Shown: positions 19,981-28,968, numbered from the stretch's first letter. The stretch is 64,000 nt of DNA from Collimonas arenae (GCF_001584165.1 NZ_CP013233.1:1865791-1929790); one strand, 5' to 3'. The notes: generated by a model from the letters alone, not told the origin. Numbers and translations: made by a program.

Positions 19981-21287
19981 TCGTCAGCACCCGTACGGCA
20001 CGTAAATTCTGGGTGCCTGTGCTGTTGTGGTTCGGATTGCTGTTGCTGGTTGCCGTTGCAATTGGGGCCATCTACGGCGCCAGGGGCGGCCTGGTTTTCT
20101 TTAGCATCTCATTGAGTATCCTCTTGTTCCTGCAGATGTGGTCGCTGTACCAGATCGAGCAATGGATGGACCGGCCTGTCGGCGGCCCGCGTCCGCGTAC
20201 CTGGGGATTGTGGCGGCACGCTTTCGATCGGCTGGAGGATATTCGGCTGGAGGATGAGCGCTCGCGCGCCGAAATGGCTGAATGGCTGGCGCGCTTTCGG
20301 CAGACCATGAGCGTGCTGCCGGATGGTGTTGTGATCATCGATGGCGTCATGCATCTTGAGTGGTGTAATCCGGCAGCCCAGAAACATCTGGGCCTCGATC
20401 TGGCGCGTGATGAGGGACGTTTGCTGACCAATTTGATTCGCTCCCCAGATTTCGTCGACTACATGCTGTCGGGCCGCTTCGACCAGCCTTTGCCATTCAT
20501 GCATCACGACCGGAAAATCCTGGTGCAACTGATTTCCTTTGAAAGTCGCCGACAGATACTGGTCACCCATGATGTTACGCAAAGCGAAAAAACGGACACC
20601 ATGCGACGCGACTTCATCGCAAATGCTTCGCATGAGTTGCGTACGCCGCTGACGGTCATCAACGGTTTTCTTGAGCATGCGCTCAATAGCGAAATGGGAG
20701 AGGAAACCCGGCAGCGTCAGCTCAAGCTGATGGCCGAGCAGGGGCAGCGTATGCAGCGGCTTGTGGCCGATATGCTGACTCTGACCAGATTGGAGTCGCT
20801 GGTTCAGCCGCCATCGAGCGATACGGTGCGCATCAAGCCGCTGCTGAATCGATTGGTTGAAGAAGCGAGGGCCTTATCTGCCGGCAAGCACAGCATCAGC
20901 TTGCAGGCCCAGGAAATCGATCTCAAGGGAAATCACGATGAACTCGAAAGCGCGTTTGCAAACCTCCTGTCGAACGCCGTACGCTACACGCCTGACGGTG
21001 GTCACATCGCGGTTAGCTGGGCGATGGAAAATGATTGCGCGACATTGAGCGTTATCGACGACGGCATCGGTATCGCGGCAGAGCACCTGGATCGTTTGAC
21101 TGAACGTTTTTATCGGGTCGATAAAACGCGTTCGCGTTCAACGCAAGGAACCGGGCTCGGTTTAGCGATTGTGAAGCATGTGCTATTGCGCCATCGCGGT
21201 CGTCTTCAAATTACCTCGGAGTATGCGAAGGGCAGTTGTTTTAAAATGATTTTCCAACGCGCACAATTGGCGTTGCGGCAGGATTAA
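19977..21287 (+). CDS. PhoR-like sensor histidine kinase (copy 2)
   Basis: A 436-residue kinase with the same plan as PhoR copy 1: two N-terminal membrane helices (about 10-57) with a minimal periplasmic loop, a PAS domain (about 112-205, with PDGVVIIDGVMHLEWCNPAA aligning to copy 1), phospho-acceptor H219 in ANASHELRTPLTV, N-box NLLSNAVRYTPDGG, and G boxes DDGIGIA and GTGLGLAIVKH. It starts at GTG 19977 inside the end of the regulator gene. The lack of a real sensor loop suggests it too senses through an inner-membrane partner such as Pst/PhoU, which is inference. Confidence 0.9.
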   Translation: MIVSTRTARKFWVPVLLWFGLLLLVAVAIGAIYGARGGLVFFSISLSILLFLQMWSLYQIEQWMDRPVGGPRPRTWGLWRHAFDRLEDIRLEDERSRAEMAEWLARFRQTMSVLPDGVVIIDGVMHLEWCNPAAQKHLGLDLARDEGRLLTNLIRSPDFVDYMLSGRFDQPLPFMHHDRKILVQLISFESRRQILVTHDVTQSEKTDTMRRDFIANASHELRTPLTVINGFLEHALNSEMGEETRQRQLKLMAEQGQRMQRLVADMLTLTRLESLVQPPSSDTVRIKPLLNRLVEEARALSAGKHSISLQAQEIDLKGNHDELESAFANLLSNAVRYTPDGGHIAVSWAMENDCATLSVIDDGIGIAAEHLDRLTERFYRVDKTRSRSTQGTGLGLAIVKHVLLRHRGRLQITSEYAKGSCFKMIFQRAQLALRQD

Positions 21288-21363
21288 TTAAGTCTATAAA
21301 TAATTTCGGGTGGATGATTTGCTGATGTTTTAGGCAGAAAGAAAAGAAGATGCAAATTTTTAT

Positions 21364-21394
21364 AAAAATATGCGATTTTTCCTCGCATATTTTT
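21364..21394. terminator. Rho-independent terminator after the second phoBR pair
   Basis: AAAAATATGCGA (21364-21375) and TCGCATATTTTT (21383-21394) form a perfect 12-base stem with a seven-base loop. The T-rich end lies within the stem, so it may work on both strands. Confidence 0.75.
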
Positions 21395-21506
21395 CGAAAT
21401 TCTGGTCTAATCCGTCTCTCAAGTTTTTCAGCAGATAAGCTTTTAGCGGTACCGTGATTGAGTTGGTTTTAGCAGCAAAATTTAGAAAATTTTCCTGTAT
21501 AAAAAT

Positions 21507-21535
21507 TTGACAAAAAACGAAATACTGTTTATTAT
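21507..21535 (+). promoter_or_regulatory. Strong sigma-70 promoter for tRNA-Pro
   Basis: A perfect -35 TTGACA (21507-21512) and a -10 TATTAT (21530-21535) are separated by 17 bases. The predicted start falls about 2-3 bases before the mature tRNA 5' end at 21545. Confidence 0.85.
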
Positions 21536-21544
21536 CTTGCTTCT

Positions 21545-21621
21545 CGGAGTGTAGCGCAGCCCGGTAGCGCACCTGGTTTGGGACCAGGGGGTCCAAGGTT
21601 CGAATCCTTGTACTCCGACCA
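21545..21621 (+). tRNA. tRNA-Pro (anticodon UGG)
   Basis: A 77-base cloverleaf with encoded CCA. The acceptor CGGAGTG pairs with TACTCCG (one G-T pair), the anticodon stem CCTGG/CCAGG encloses loop TTTGGGA with anticodon TGG, and the T-arm loop is TTCGAAT. It has its own promoter and terminator, so it is a single transcription unit. Confidence 0.97.
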
Positions 21622-21627
21622 CATTAA

Positions 21628-21659
21628 AAAAACGGGCTGTCTTCGGACAGCCCGTTTTT
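21628..21659 (+). terminator. Rho-independent terminator after tRNA-Pro
   Basis: A 14-base stem, AAAAACGGGCTGTC (21628-21641) with GACAGCCCGTTTTT (21646-21659), is closed by a TTCG tetraloop. It is a textbook terminator seven bases beyond the tRNA. Confidence 0.95.
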
Positions 21660-21785
21660 CATTTGTAGCTGATAAAAAATCAGCGTCAATCAGCAGCAAG
21701 TAGCATCAGGCACAAAGAGATCATACAGAGGTATTTCCGCAAGATATCTCATGATCGGAATCAGTGCAGCAAATGGCGGATCAAT

Positions 21786-21862
21786 CCGGCCGTAGCTCAA
21801 CTGGATAGAGCATTCGGCTTCTACCCGAAATGTTGGGGGTTCGATTCCCTCCGGCCGGACCA
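21786..21862 (+). tRNA. tRNA-Arg (anticodon UCU)
   Basis: A 77-base cloverleaf with encoded CCA. The acceptor CCGGCCG pairs with CGGCCGG, the D-stem is GCTC/GAGC, the anticodon stem TTCGG/CCGAA encloses loop CTTCTAC with anticodon TCT, and the T-loop is TTCGATT. It reads AGA codons. No clear promoter is seen in the 120 bases upstream, which follow a strong terminator. Confidence 0.96.
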
Positions 21863-22224
21863 GTTTTCTGCCTGCAGCCACTACCTGCGTTCACCCGCCT
21901 GTATTTTTGCCTCGACACTCCCGTAATCAAATTTCCGACTCGCAATGTTCTGCGTGCGTTGTGGTATGTATTCGTCCGTAAAGATTGCCATTTTCGGAAA
22001 TATTTCTGAGATGGCAACGAATGGATCTGCGTATTCTCCACGCGCGGCTTGTCTCATAGCAAAACATGATTCGGATAAGCCTCCCGTCAAGTTAAGAGCG
22101 AGCTGATTGCGCCGCTTCTTTATTCAATTGCAAGATGCAAGCAGGCATTGGTTTTGTGCCTTGCATCCAGGGGAATGTCTCCACTGGGTGCATTTCTTGT
22201 TCACTTGAATCAGAGGAGAACTGC
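21863..22224. other. AT-rich intergenic region, no gene seen
   Basis: These 362 bases between tRNA-Arg and the secreted-protein gene hold no open frame with a ribosome-binding site or recognisable product. I looked for a repeat of the tRNA 3' end that would mark an integrated element and saw none here. Confidence 0.5.
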
Positions 22225-22779
22225 ATGCATATTTTGACCCGCCGACCTGCGTTTCCGACGTCTTTTATACGCGGCAACGCCTTGTTTTATACCGTTATCA
22301 GCCGAGTGTTCTCTAGGACTGTTCTTGCCTTGACACTGGCGCTTGCAACAGCTGCATCGCCGGCTGTTGCTGCCGACTATGTTGATGCTATTCATTACCC
22401 ATCCAATGAGCAGGGATGGGATGTCTTCTTCGACCTGGAGGCGCGATTGGCGGGGGATTTCAATGATGTCTGCGGCGATACTTTCTGCGAGGGAGAGTAC
22501 AGCAACCTGCAGGCGTTGCGCTATCGCTGCTCGGTGCGGCAGGCCGATAGCATGATGGGGCAGTGTGTTTGGATATTTGCAGGAGGAAATGCCGAAATCA
22601 ATGAGGCGACCGGCAAGGTCGTGGTCGATGCGCGTACCTGGGCATGTCGCACTCCGCTGGCGCCAAATACGCCGCTGGCATCGTTTTATAGCGCGCTGTC
22701 GGGGAATAATCCGATCGATGCGCAATTGCCTGGGACCTCTACAACCATATATCAGGGCCTGACGGATTGCCTGCACTGA
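22225..22779 (+). CDS. Secreted protein of unknown function with six cysteines
   Basis: I do not recognise this protein. With the ATG at 22225, behind AGAGGAGAA, it has 184 residues and a long signal peptide: a basic N-region with two Arg pairs, a hydrophobic core VLALTLALATAA, and a probable cut after SPAVA (near residue 50). The mature part of about 130 residues has six cysteines (in DVCGDTFCEG, YRCSV, GQCVW, WACRT and a C-terminal DCLH), enough for three disulfides, and is acidic, with many Trp/Tyr/Phe. It stands alone between tRNA-Arg and rhlE. It is probably periplasmic or extracellular; function is not inferable. Confidence 0.7.
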   Translation: MHILTRRPAFPTSFIRGNALFYTVISRVFSRTVLALTLALATAASPAVAADYVDAIHYPSNEQGWDVFFDLEARLAGDFNDVCGDTFCEGEYSNLQALRYRCSVRQADSMMGQCVWIFAGGNAEINEATGKVVVDARTWACRTPLAPNTPLASFYSALSGNNPIDAQLPGTSTTIYQGLTDCLH

Positions 22780-22953
22780 TTTTGTGGCAGAAGGCGCATA
22801 GTGGCGCTGAACCCGGTACGAATCGAGTCAATGGTCGGTGACGCGATTTTGTAGTGTGGAGCAATGAAAAAACTGGCCCAGGTGCTGAAGGGAGTTGCCG
22901 ACTTAGTCGTCCCTCCAAATCAGCATGAGAGATATTCGCTGCAGGATGTTTTG

Positions 22954-22978
22954 GCGGCGCCCGTTTAGCGAGCGCCGC
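22954..22978. repeat. GC-rich hairpin downstream of rhlE
   Basis: GCGGCGC (22954-22960) pairs with GCGCCGC (22972-22978) around an 11-base loop. No T-run follows on either strand, so a terminator role is doubtful; it lies between the convergent secreted-protein and rhlE genes. Confidence 0.35.
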
Positions 22979-23010
22979 TGCATTCATCCTTGATTGAGGC
23001 GTCGTCGGTG

Positions 23011-24360
23011 TTAACGGCCGCGTCCACCGGAGCGTCGTGGAGCTGCGGGGCGCGCTTGTGAGCCATTGCCGCCACCATGGCCGCGTGACGGGCCCTGGTT
23101 AGGTTTCGCGCCGCCTGGTGTGGATGCTCCGCCACCTTGGGGGCGACCACGTCCACCGCCACCGCTGCGATTTCCGCCGCCGCCACTGCGCAACTGAATA
23201 GGTTGAGCGCGTGCATTAGGATCAGGTTCAAAGCCGGCGATAACTTCCTTCGGCAGTTCGCGTTTGATCAGCTTCTCGATATCTTTCAGCATCTGGTGTT
23301 CATCGACGCAAACCAGGGAAACTGCTTCGCCGGTAGCGCCGGCGCGGCCAGTGCGGCCAATGCGATGAACGTAGTCTTCCGGTACGTTCGGCAGATCGTA
23401 GTTGACCACGTGCGGTAATTGATCGATGTCAATGCCGCGTGCTGCGATGTCAGTCGCTACCAGGACTTGCAGGCTGCCGTCCTTGAATTCGGACAGTGCG
23501 CGAGTACGCGCCGACTGGCTCTTGTTGCCGTGGATCGCCATGCCGCTGATACCGTCTTTTTCCAGTTGTTCGACCAACTTGTTTGCACCATGCTTGGTGC
23601 GCGTAAACACCAGCACTTGTGACCATTGATGTGTCTTGATCAAGTGGGCCAGCAGTGGATGCTTGCGATCACGATCAACCGGGTGGATCTTTTGCTGAAT
23701 CACTTCCACGGTCGAATTGCGGCGTGCCACTTCGATCATGGCCGGCGAGTTCAGCAGATTGTCTGCGAGCAGTTTGATTTCGTCCGAGAAGGTTGCCGAG
23801 AACAGCAGGTTCTGGCGTTTCTTCGGTAGTACCGCGAGGATTTTCTTGATGTCGCGGATGAAGCCCATGTCGAGCATGCGGTCGGCTTCGTCCAGAATCA
23901 GGATCTCAACGTGATTCAGATTGACCGTGCCTTGCTGCATGTGGTCCAGCAGGCGGCCTGGAGTGCACACCAGGATGTCGACGCCATGCTTGAGCAATTT
24001 GATTTGCGGGTTGATGCCGACGCCGCCGAAAATCACGGCGGAAGTCAGTTTCAGGTATTTGCCGTACAGGCGAACGCTTTCTTCCACCTGAGCTGCCAGT
24101 TCGCGCGTTGGCGTCAATACCAGTGCGCGGATCGGACGCTGGCTACCGACCGGGTTAGTGGCCGAAGTCGACAGGCGATGCAATACCGGCAAGGTGAAGC
24201 CGGCAGTTTTACCCGTGCCGGTTTGTGCGCCGGCAAGCAAATCGCCGCCTGCCAGCACGGCTGGAATAGCCTGGGTCTGGATTGGGGTAGGGGTGGTATA
24301 GCCGTGTTCGGTTACGGCACGAACGATGGCTTCGGACAAGCCGAGTTCAAAAAAAGACAT
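23011..24360 (-). CDS. rhlE: DEAD-box ATP-dependent RNA helicase RhlE-type
   Basis: This 449-residue helicase has all core motifs: the Q-motif region [11 protein letters not shown], motif I AQTGTGKT (45-52), motif Ia PTRELA, DEAD (157-160), SAT in [10 protein letters not shown], and motif [12 protein letters not shown]. After the core (about residue 380) comes a low-complexity Gly/Arg tail with RGG-like repeats, typical of RhlE, which helps bind RNA. Such helicases act in ribosome assembly and mRNA turnover, especially in the cold. The downstream neighbour is convergent; the VOC gene lies upstream on the same strand 304 bases away. Confidence 0.93.
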   Translation of the reverse strand: MSFFELGLSEAIVRAVTEHGYTTPTPIQTQAIPAVLAGGDLLAGAQTGTGKTAGFTLPVLHRLSTSATNPVGSQRPIRALVLTPTRELAAQVEESVRLYGKYLKLTSAVIFGGVGINPQIKLLKHGVDILVCTPGRLLDHMQQGTVNLNHVEILILDEADRMLDMGFIRDIKKILAVLPKKRQNLLFSATFSDEIKLLADNLLNSPAMIEVARRNSTVEVIQQKIHPVDRDRKHPLLAHLIKTHQWSQVLVFTRTKHGANKLVEQLEKDGISGMAIHGNKSQSARTRALSEFKDGSLQVLVATDIAARGIDIDQLPHVVNYDLPNVPEDYVHRIGRTGRAGATGEAVSLVCVDEHQMLKDIEKLIKRELPKEVIAGFEPDPNARAQPIQLRSGGGGNRSGGGGRGRPQGGGASTPGGAKPNQGPSRGHGGGNGSQARPAAPRRSGGRGR

Positions 24361-24664
24361 GACAACTCAATAGAATAATATCGGCCTGTCGCCTTTTATA
24401 AGGCGCCAGTCGCAGGCAAACGGATTAGAGGAGATGGAGCATCTTGGCTCCGAGGAGGCTGCCGGGCTCAGTATCCCAAGCTCGGTAACTTCCTTGACAG
24501 CAGTATTTGACTGGAGAATGTGCTGTGTCGCCGCAGAGTATAACAACGACGCTCTACAGGCAAGCAATTCCGATGGATTGGGAGGCGGGAGTCTTGAAAA
24601 GGCAGCTGTGACCCGCCAACCGCTAGCGGATCACAGTGGCATGCGCTTTGGCAATGCCTTGTGC
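24361..24664. other. Intergenic region between the VOC gene and rhlE
   Basis: No gene is seen in these 304 bases. A hairpin at 24606-24636 (CTGTGA...TCACAG, extended by CCGC/GCGG with one mismatch) lies just past the VOC gene and is followed on the minus strand by CTTTTC, so it may be a weak terminator. The rhlE promoter should lie in the remainder, but I cannot place it. Confidence 0.45.
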
Positions 24665-25132
24665 TTAGGACGCGCTTTTCATTGCCGCTGCGGCGCGTTC
24701 GCTCAGTTCTTCCGGCGAGTAGTCCGCTATGTGCGTGCTGACCGTCCAGACATGGCCGAATGGGTCTTTCAGTGTGCCCGAGCGGTCTCCGTAGAACTGG
24801 TCTCGAAGCGGTCTCAGTTCGACTCCGCCGGCAGCAATCGCTTGCGGGTAGATGACATCTACATTGTCGACATAGATCATGATGCTGATACCGGCTCCGC
24901 CTAGCGTTGTAGGGCTGCGGATTTCCATGCCAGGACATTCGTCCGCCAGCATGACATGCGAGTTGCCGATTTTGATTTCTGCGTGACCGATCTTTTGATC
25001 CGGGCCCTCCATGCGGAATAGCTCCACGGCATTAAAAGCTTTTTGATAGAACGCGATAGCGTTGGCGGCGCCGTCGACGGCAAGGTAGGGAGTGACGGAA
25101 GAGTAGCCGTCGGGAATTGGTTTGACTGCCAT
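24665..25132 (-). CDS. VOC (glyoxalase/PhnB-like) family protein
   Basis: A 155-residue protein of the vicinal-oxygen-chelate fold, close to the PhnB-like group: VTPYLAVDGAANAIAFYQKAFNA at the N-terminus, then IGHAEIKIGNSHVMLADE, and the second module ending DPFGHVWTVSTH. Members are dioxygenases, isomerases or antibiotic-binding proteins; the substrate of this one is not known. I chose the ATG at 25132 because AGGAG lies just upstream; the frame stays open for another 100 codons but that part resembles nothing. It stands between suhB and rhlE on the same strand. Confidence 0.85.
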   Translation of the reverse strand: MAVKPIPDGYSSVTPYLAVDGAANAIAFYQKAFNAVELFRMEGPDQKIGHAEIKIGNSHVMLADECPGMEIRSPTTLGGAGISIMIYVDNVDVIYPQAIAAGGVELRPLRDQFYGDRSGTLKDPFGHVWTVSTHIADYSPEELSERAAAAMKSAS

Positions 25133-25251
25133 ATTGTTCTCCTGCGGGTTGAGGGATGATCGTTCAATAGGCGCTACTGCGCATGCATTGTAGTCGCCCG
25201 ACCGCGCAGTTGAAATGACAAAAACAGCGTTTGCAGCGTTTTGTCTGTTTG

Positions 25252-25285
25252 CCAGGCCAAGGGGCCGTTCCGCTCCTTGGCCTGG
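25252..25285. terminator. Stable hairpin after suhB, possible terminator
   Basis: CCAGGCCAAGG (25252-25262) and CCTTGGCCTGG (25275-25285) form a perfect 11-base stem. There is no strong T-run on the minus strand, so this may be a factor-dependent terminator or an RNA-stabilising hairpin at the end of suhB. Confidence 0.5.
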
Positions 25286-25298
25286 TGAGGCAACTATT

Positions 25299-26102
25299 TT
25301 ATTTCTTGGCGAATGGTGAAAGCAGGCCAACCATTTGCGCGAATACCTTCGGGCTGCCAGCCAACACGTCGCCCTTGTACAGGTAGTCCGAGTCACCGGA
25401 GAAGTCGCCAATAATTCCGCCGGATTCGGCAATCAGCAGGGCACCGGCTGCGATATCCCAAGGCTTCAGGCCTTTTTCAAAGAAGCCGTCCAGACGTCCG
25501 GCTGCCACATACGCCAAGTCCAGCGCCGCAGCGCCTGGACGGCGCAAGCCGGCACAGCTTTGTGTCATGATGCGGAACATTTTCATGTACTCGTCCATCG
25601 CCGGGCCTTCAGTTTCGCGGAATGGGAAGCCAGTACCGATCAAGGCATCAGCAATCTTGTCGCGTTTGCCGACGCGGATCCGTTTTTCGTTCAGATAGGC
25701 GCCGGAACCTTTTGTCGCTGTGAACAAATCATTGCGGGTCGGATCGTAGACCACGGCCTGGGTGATCTGGCCGCGATGCTGCAAAGCGATGGATACGCAG
25801 TATTGCGGGAAACCGTGAATGAAATTGGTGGTGCCGTCGAGCGGATCGATGATCCAGACGTTTTCGTTGTCGTCGTGCAGATTGGCGGAAGCGCCCGATT
25901 CCTCGGCCAGGATGGCGTGATCCGGGTAGGCATTCTTCAATACGTCGATGATTGCCGCTTCGGCAGCCTGGTCGACTTCGGTGACAAAATCGTTATGCTG
26001 TTTTTTTGTTACTTTCAGCAGGTCGACATCGAAAGAGGCGCGCGAAATAACTGCGGCACCGCGGCGGGCGGCCTTAATGGCCGTATTGAGCATAGGATGC
26101 AT
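25299..26102 (-). CDS. suhB: Inositol monophosphatase family protein SuhB
   Basis: A 267-residue Mg-dependent, lithium-sensitive phosphatase family member. Metal ligands are visible: E67/E68 in AILAEESG, D86 and D89 in [12 protein letters not shown], and a C-terminal Asp in [17 protein letters not shown]. In E. coli, SuhB also joins the rRNA antitermination complex and helps rRNA maturation, and that may be the main role here. It diverges from the trmJ-type gene across about 170 bases, a conserved arrangement in this group. Confidence 0.94.
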   Translation of the reverse strand: MHPMLNTAIKAARRGAAVISRASFDVDLLKVTKKQHNDFVTEVDQAAEAAIIDVLKNAYPDHAILAEESGASANLHDDNENVWIIDPLDGTTNFIHGFPQYCVSIALQHRGQITQAVVYDPTRNDLFTATKGSGAYLNEKRIRVGKRDKIADALIGTGFPFRETEGPAMDEYMKMFRIMTQSCAGLRRPGAAALDLAYVAAGRLDGFFEKGLKPWDIAAGALLIAESGGIIGDFSGDSDYLYKGDVLAGSPKVFAQMVGLLSPFAKK

Positions 26103-26274
26103 GATCGGGATTTGGTTCCGTTAAAATGGCGGCACTGTAGCCTACCGGGAACAGAACCACCTATATGATGAATAATAATGAACGATGCGGACGTCCTTGA
26201 TGGACATCTCAGTAACCAAGCGGCCAGTTAGGCAGCTTTTAGTCTCTGAAATCCGCGCAATGGCGCTATTTTAA

Positions 26275-27051
26275 ATGAACCTGGCAAAAACCAATACGTC
26301 TCTTTTCAAACGGCTGCGCTTCGTGCTGGTCGAAACCAGCAGTCCGGGCAATGTAGGCGCCGCCGCGCGCGCTATCAAAACCATGGGTTTTTCCGAGTTG
26401 ATCCTGGTGAATCCACGTTTTCCCGATGTATTGCAGCGCGAGGAGGCAATTGCCTTCGCCAGTGGCGCACAAGATATCCTGGCTTCGGCCAAGATCGTCG
26501 ATAGTGTCGAGCAAGCGTTGGATGGCTGCAACTTTGCGGCGGCGCTCAGTGCCCGCCTGCGTGAATTCTCACCACCCCTTGCTGCGCCGCGCGCTTTGGC
26601 TGCACAGCTAGCAGCGGATGCCAGCTTGAACGCGGCAGTGCTGTTCGGCAGCGAGCGCTATGGCTTGCCGAACGAAGTTGTCGAAAAATGCAATGTGCTG
26701 CTGAATATCCCGGCAAATCCCGATTATTCGTCACTGAATCTGGCGCAGGCAGTGCAGGTGCTGGCCTATGAGTGCCGGGTTGCAGTCATGGAGGATGCGC
26801 CGTTGCCTTTGAGTAATGAAGTCGGTTTTCAAGGCAACTCTGCCAGCTTGTCCGATATTGACGGCATGTTTGCGCACCTCGAAAAGGCCCTGATCGAAAT
26901 CGAATTCCTCGACCCCGCCAGTCCGAAGAAGCTCATGCCGCGTCTCAAGCGCCTGTTCTCGCGTGCGCACCTGGAAACCGAAGAGGTCAATATTCTGCGC
27001 GGCATTGCCAGCCAGATTTTAACCAAGCGACGGCGTCTGGACAGGTCCTGA
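26275..27051 (+). CDS. trmJ: SPOUT family RNA 2'-O-methyltransferase (TrmJ-type)
   Basis: TrmJ methylates the ribose at position 32 of several tRNAs. The 258-residue product has the SpoU/TrmH signatures: VLVETSSPGNVGAAARAIKTMG near the N-terminus, VLFGSERYGLPNEVV in the middle, and the knot region NIPANPDYSSLNLAQAVQVLAYE. The C-terminal extension (from about residue 190), ending RGIASQILTKRRRLDRS, is typical of TrmJ rather than shorter TrmL or TrmH. It diverges from suhB and converges with lexA. Confidence 0.9.
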   Translation: MNLAKTNTSLFKRLRFVLVETSSPGNVGAAARAIKTMGFSELILVNPRFPDVLQREEAIAFASGAQDILASAKIVDSVEQALDGCNFAAALSARLREFSPPLAAPRALAAQLAADASLNAAVLFGSERYGLPNEVVEKCNVLLNIPANPDYSSLNLAQAVQVLAYECRVAVMEDAPLPLSNEVGFQGNSASLSDIDGMFAHLEKALIEIEFLDPASPKKLMPRLKRLFSRAHLETEEVNILRGIASQILTKRRRLDRS

Positions 27052-27139
27052 CTGATTCGTCGAATAATCGGCTCGCCAGCTTAGTTTTGAGTGTAGTGGA
27101 GTGGTATTGTCGATACTGCGGCGGCTGCGGTGGGGTGTT

Positions 27140-27163
27140 GCGCGCCGACCGTTGTCGGCGCGC
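27140..27163. repeat. GC-rich hairpin between convergent trmJ and lexA
   Basis: GCGCGCCGAC (27140-27149) and GTCGGCGCGC (27154-27163) form a perfect 10-base stem with loop CGTT. No T-run is present. It may serve both convergent genes as a transcript end. Confidence 0.5.
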
Positions 27164-27182
27164 CTCATCATTGTCCGTGCTG

Positions 27183-27842
27183 TCAGGCCCAGCTGCGCAA
27201 TAAACCGACTGCCAAGCCTTCCAGCGCAAAGTCCTCTTGCTTTGACGTCACGATGATAGGTTCGAAATCGGGATTTTCCGGCAATAATTGAATTACCGAG
27301 CCGTTCTTTTGATAGCGCTTGACGGTGACATCGTCGCCCAGGCGGGCAACAACGATCTGGCCATTGCGCGCGCTGTCGGCTTTTTTCACTGCCAGCAGAT
27401 CCCCATCCAGTATGCCGGCGTCACGCATCGACATGCCTCGCACTTTGAGCAGATAGTCGGGTTTGGCGCTGAACAGGGCTGGGTCGACGTTATAGCTGGC
27501 CTGGATATGTTCCTGCGCCAGTATCGGGGAGCCGGCGGCGACCCGGCCAACTAGTGGCAGGCTCAGTTGCATCAGGGCTGGATGCGGTAGCGCCAGCTGC
27601 ATGCCATGGTTGCGGCCGCCGGACTGGTGTGATTCCGTCAGGCGGATGCCGCGTGAAGTGCCGGGCGAGATCTCGATGGCGCCCTTGCGCGCCAGTGCTT
27701 GCAGATGCTCCTCCGCCGCGTTGGCCGAGCGAAAGCCAAGCTCACTGGCAATTTCGGCGCGTGTCGGCGGGAAGCCTGTGTTTTCGATGGCGCTCTTGAT
27801 CAGGTCAAGGATTTGTTGCTGTCGTGCGGTCAGTTTGATCAT
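27183..27842 (-). CDS. lexA: SOS response repressor LexA
   Basis: LexA represses DNA-damage genes until RecA triggers its self-cleavage. The ATG at 27842 gives 219 residues starting [14 protein letters not shown]. The winged helix occupies the first 65 residues ([24 protein letters not shown]). The cleavage site is A103-G104 in RVAAGSPI, and the catalytic dyad is S138 (GMSMRD) and K175 (VTVKRY), all intact. The frame is open for 108 codons upstream, but that part is not family-like and covers the operator. A perfect LexA box lies at 27979. Confidence 0.96.
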   Translation of the reverse strand: MIKLTARQQQILDLIKSAIENTGFPPTRAEIASELGFRSANAAEEHLQALARKGAIEISPGTSRGIRLTESHQSGGRNHGMQLALPHPALMQLSLPLVGRVAAGSPILAQEHIQASYNVDPALFSAKPDYLLKVRGMSMRDAGILDGDLLAVKKADSARNGQIVVARLGDDVTVKRYQKNGSVIQLLPENPDFEPIIVTSKQEDFALEGLAVGLLRSWA

Positions 27843-27978
27843 ATATTTGCGGTGCGAAATGTAGGGGTGCCATGTAGGCGCCCATTGCAGCATGGCGAAT
27901 TGCTTTGCGTATTCTCTGTGCGGAAGGCCCAGAAAAGGCGCAAAGCCCGACTCGTTCAGTGCTGTGCATAACAACAGT

Positions 27979-27994
27979 CTGTATTTTTGTACAG
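27979..27994 (-). promoter_or_regulatory. LexA box (SOS operator) upstream of lexA
   Basis: CTGT at 27979-27982 and ACAG at 27991-27994 flank eight A/T-rich bases, matching the CTGT-N8-ACAG operator exactly. It lies 137 bases upstream of the lexA start and indicates autoregulation. Confidence 0.88.
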
Positions 27995-28073
27995 TATTTG
28001 TGCGAATGCAAGACAATTTGATGCATATAAGCCATAGCGTAGCGCGGGAATTTTGCGTAAGGGCTTGAAAGCG

Positions 28074-28102
28074 TTGAGTTTTGTTGCAATTGCTAGTATT
28101 AT
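28074..28102 (+). promoter_or_regulatory. Candidate sigma-70 promoter of the rpsF operon
   Basis: TTGAGT (28074-28079) and TATTAT (28097-28102) are 17 bases apart, giving a leader of about 70 bases before rpsF. The -35 box is only a partial match. Confidence 0.5.
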
Positions 28103-28177
28103 TGCTGGTTTTCCTCTTCCCACACTCGTCTTGACGCCGAGGTGGGCGATTTTTCAATCCGTCCAAAAGGAGCTTAC

Positions 28178-28546
28178 ATGCGTCATTATGAAATCGTATT
28201 TATCGTCCATCCAGATCAAAGCGAGCAAGTGCCTGCAATGATCGAGCGCTACAAAGGCATCGTCACAACCCGTGGCGGTACCGTGCACCGCGTGGAAGAC
28301 TGGGGGCGCCGCCAACTGGCATACCTGATCCAGAAACTGGCAAAAGCACATTATGTCTGCTTGAACATCGAGTGCGACAGCGAAACTCTGGCTGAAATCG
28401 AAACCGGCTTCAAGTTCAATGATGCAGTATTGCGTCATCTGACCGTCAAGTTGAAGAAGGCCGAAACCGGTCCTTCGCCAATGATGAAGGCCGTGCAGAA
28501 GGAAGATGCAGCCAAGAGCCATCGTACAGAAGCGCCAGCAGCCTAA
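28178..28546 (+). CDS. rpsF: 30S ribosomal protein S6 (bS6)
   Basis: bS6 binds 16S rRNA together with bS18 in the 30S platform. The ATG at 28178 behind AAAAGGAG gives 122 residues starting [16 protein letters not shown], as expected; the frame continues upstream without reason. The conserved [13 protein letters not shown] segment (in place of the common NIE..P pattern) and the acidic/basic tail ending RTEAPAA fit the betaproteobacterial form. It heads the rpsF-priB-rpsR-rplI operon. Confidence 0.97.
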   Translation: MRHYEIVFIVHPDQSEQVPAMIERYKGIVTTRGGTVHRVEDWGRRQLAYLIQKLAKAHYVCLNIECDSETLAEIETGFKFNDAVLRHLTVKLKKAETGPSPMMKAVQKEDAAKSHRTEAPAA

Positions 28547-28600
28547 TATTTGCTTGGCCGCCTACCCGCATTCATTGCCTATCCATCGAGTCCATCAGGA

Positions 28601-28945
28601 GTGAGTCAACCCAACAACGTGTTTCAACTGGTAGCCACAATCGCCGAGCGTGAAGTCATACGTTATACGCCGGCAGGCATCCCGATCGTATCTGCGATTT
28701 TGCAGCACCGTTCGGAACCGATTGAAGCAGGCATCAAGCGTCTGATTGAATTTGAACTTGCCGCGCTAGCCGTCGGCGAGATTTCAGGAAGATTCAGCGC
28801 GGCGGCATTGGGAGGTACATTCTGGTTTACGGGATTCATGGCGCGCAAGAGCCGCAACGGTAGAAGCCTGGTATTTCACATCACTGATTTCGCTGCAGTC
28901 GAAGCCGATGATTCTTTAGGAAGCACCGCTGGAATTGCAGATTAA
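28601..28945 (+). CDS. priB: Primosomal replication protein N, PriB
   Basis: PriB is a single-stranded-DNA-binding OB-fold protein that works with PriA in restarting stalled replication forks. The product resembles betaproteobacterial PriB: FQLVATIAEREVIRYTPAGIP near the start, then the ILQHRS, EFELAALAVG and GRSLVFHITDF strands. Its place between rpsF and rpsR is conserved. The start is uncertain: GTG at 28601 gives 114 residues and GTG at 28619 gives 108; neither is ideally spaced from CAGGAG at 28596-28601. Confidence 0.88.
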   Translation: MSQPNNVFQLVATIAEREVIRYTPAGIPIVSAILQHRSEPIEAGIKRLIEFELAALAVGEISGRFSAAALGGTFWFTGFMARKSRNGRSLVFHITDFAAVEADDSLGSTAGIAD

Positions 28946-28968
28946 TTATTTAGATACAGGAGCCAAAA

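Noticed and set aside
21545..22224. Possible integration site of a mobile element at the tRNA genes
   Set aside because: No integrase, no transposase, and no repeat of a tRNA 3' end seen in the flanking sequence.
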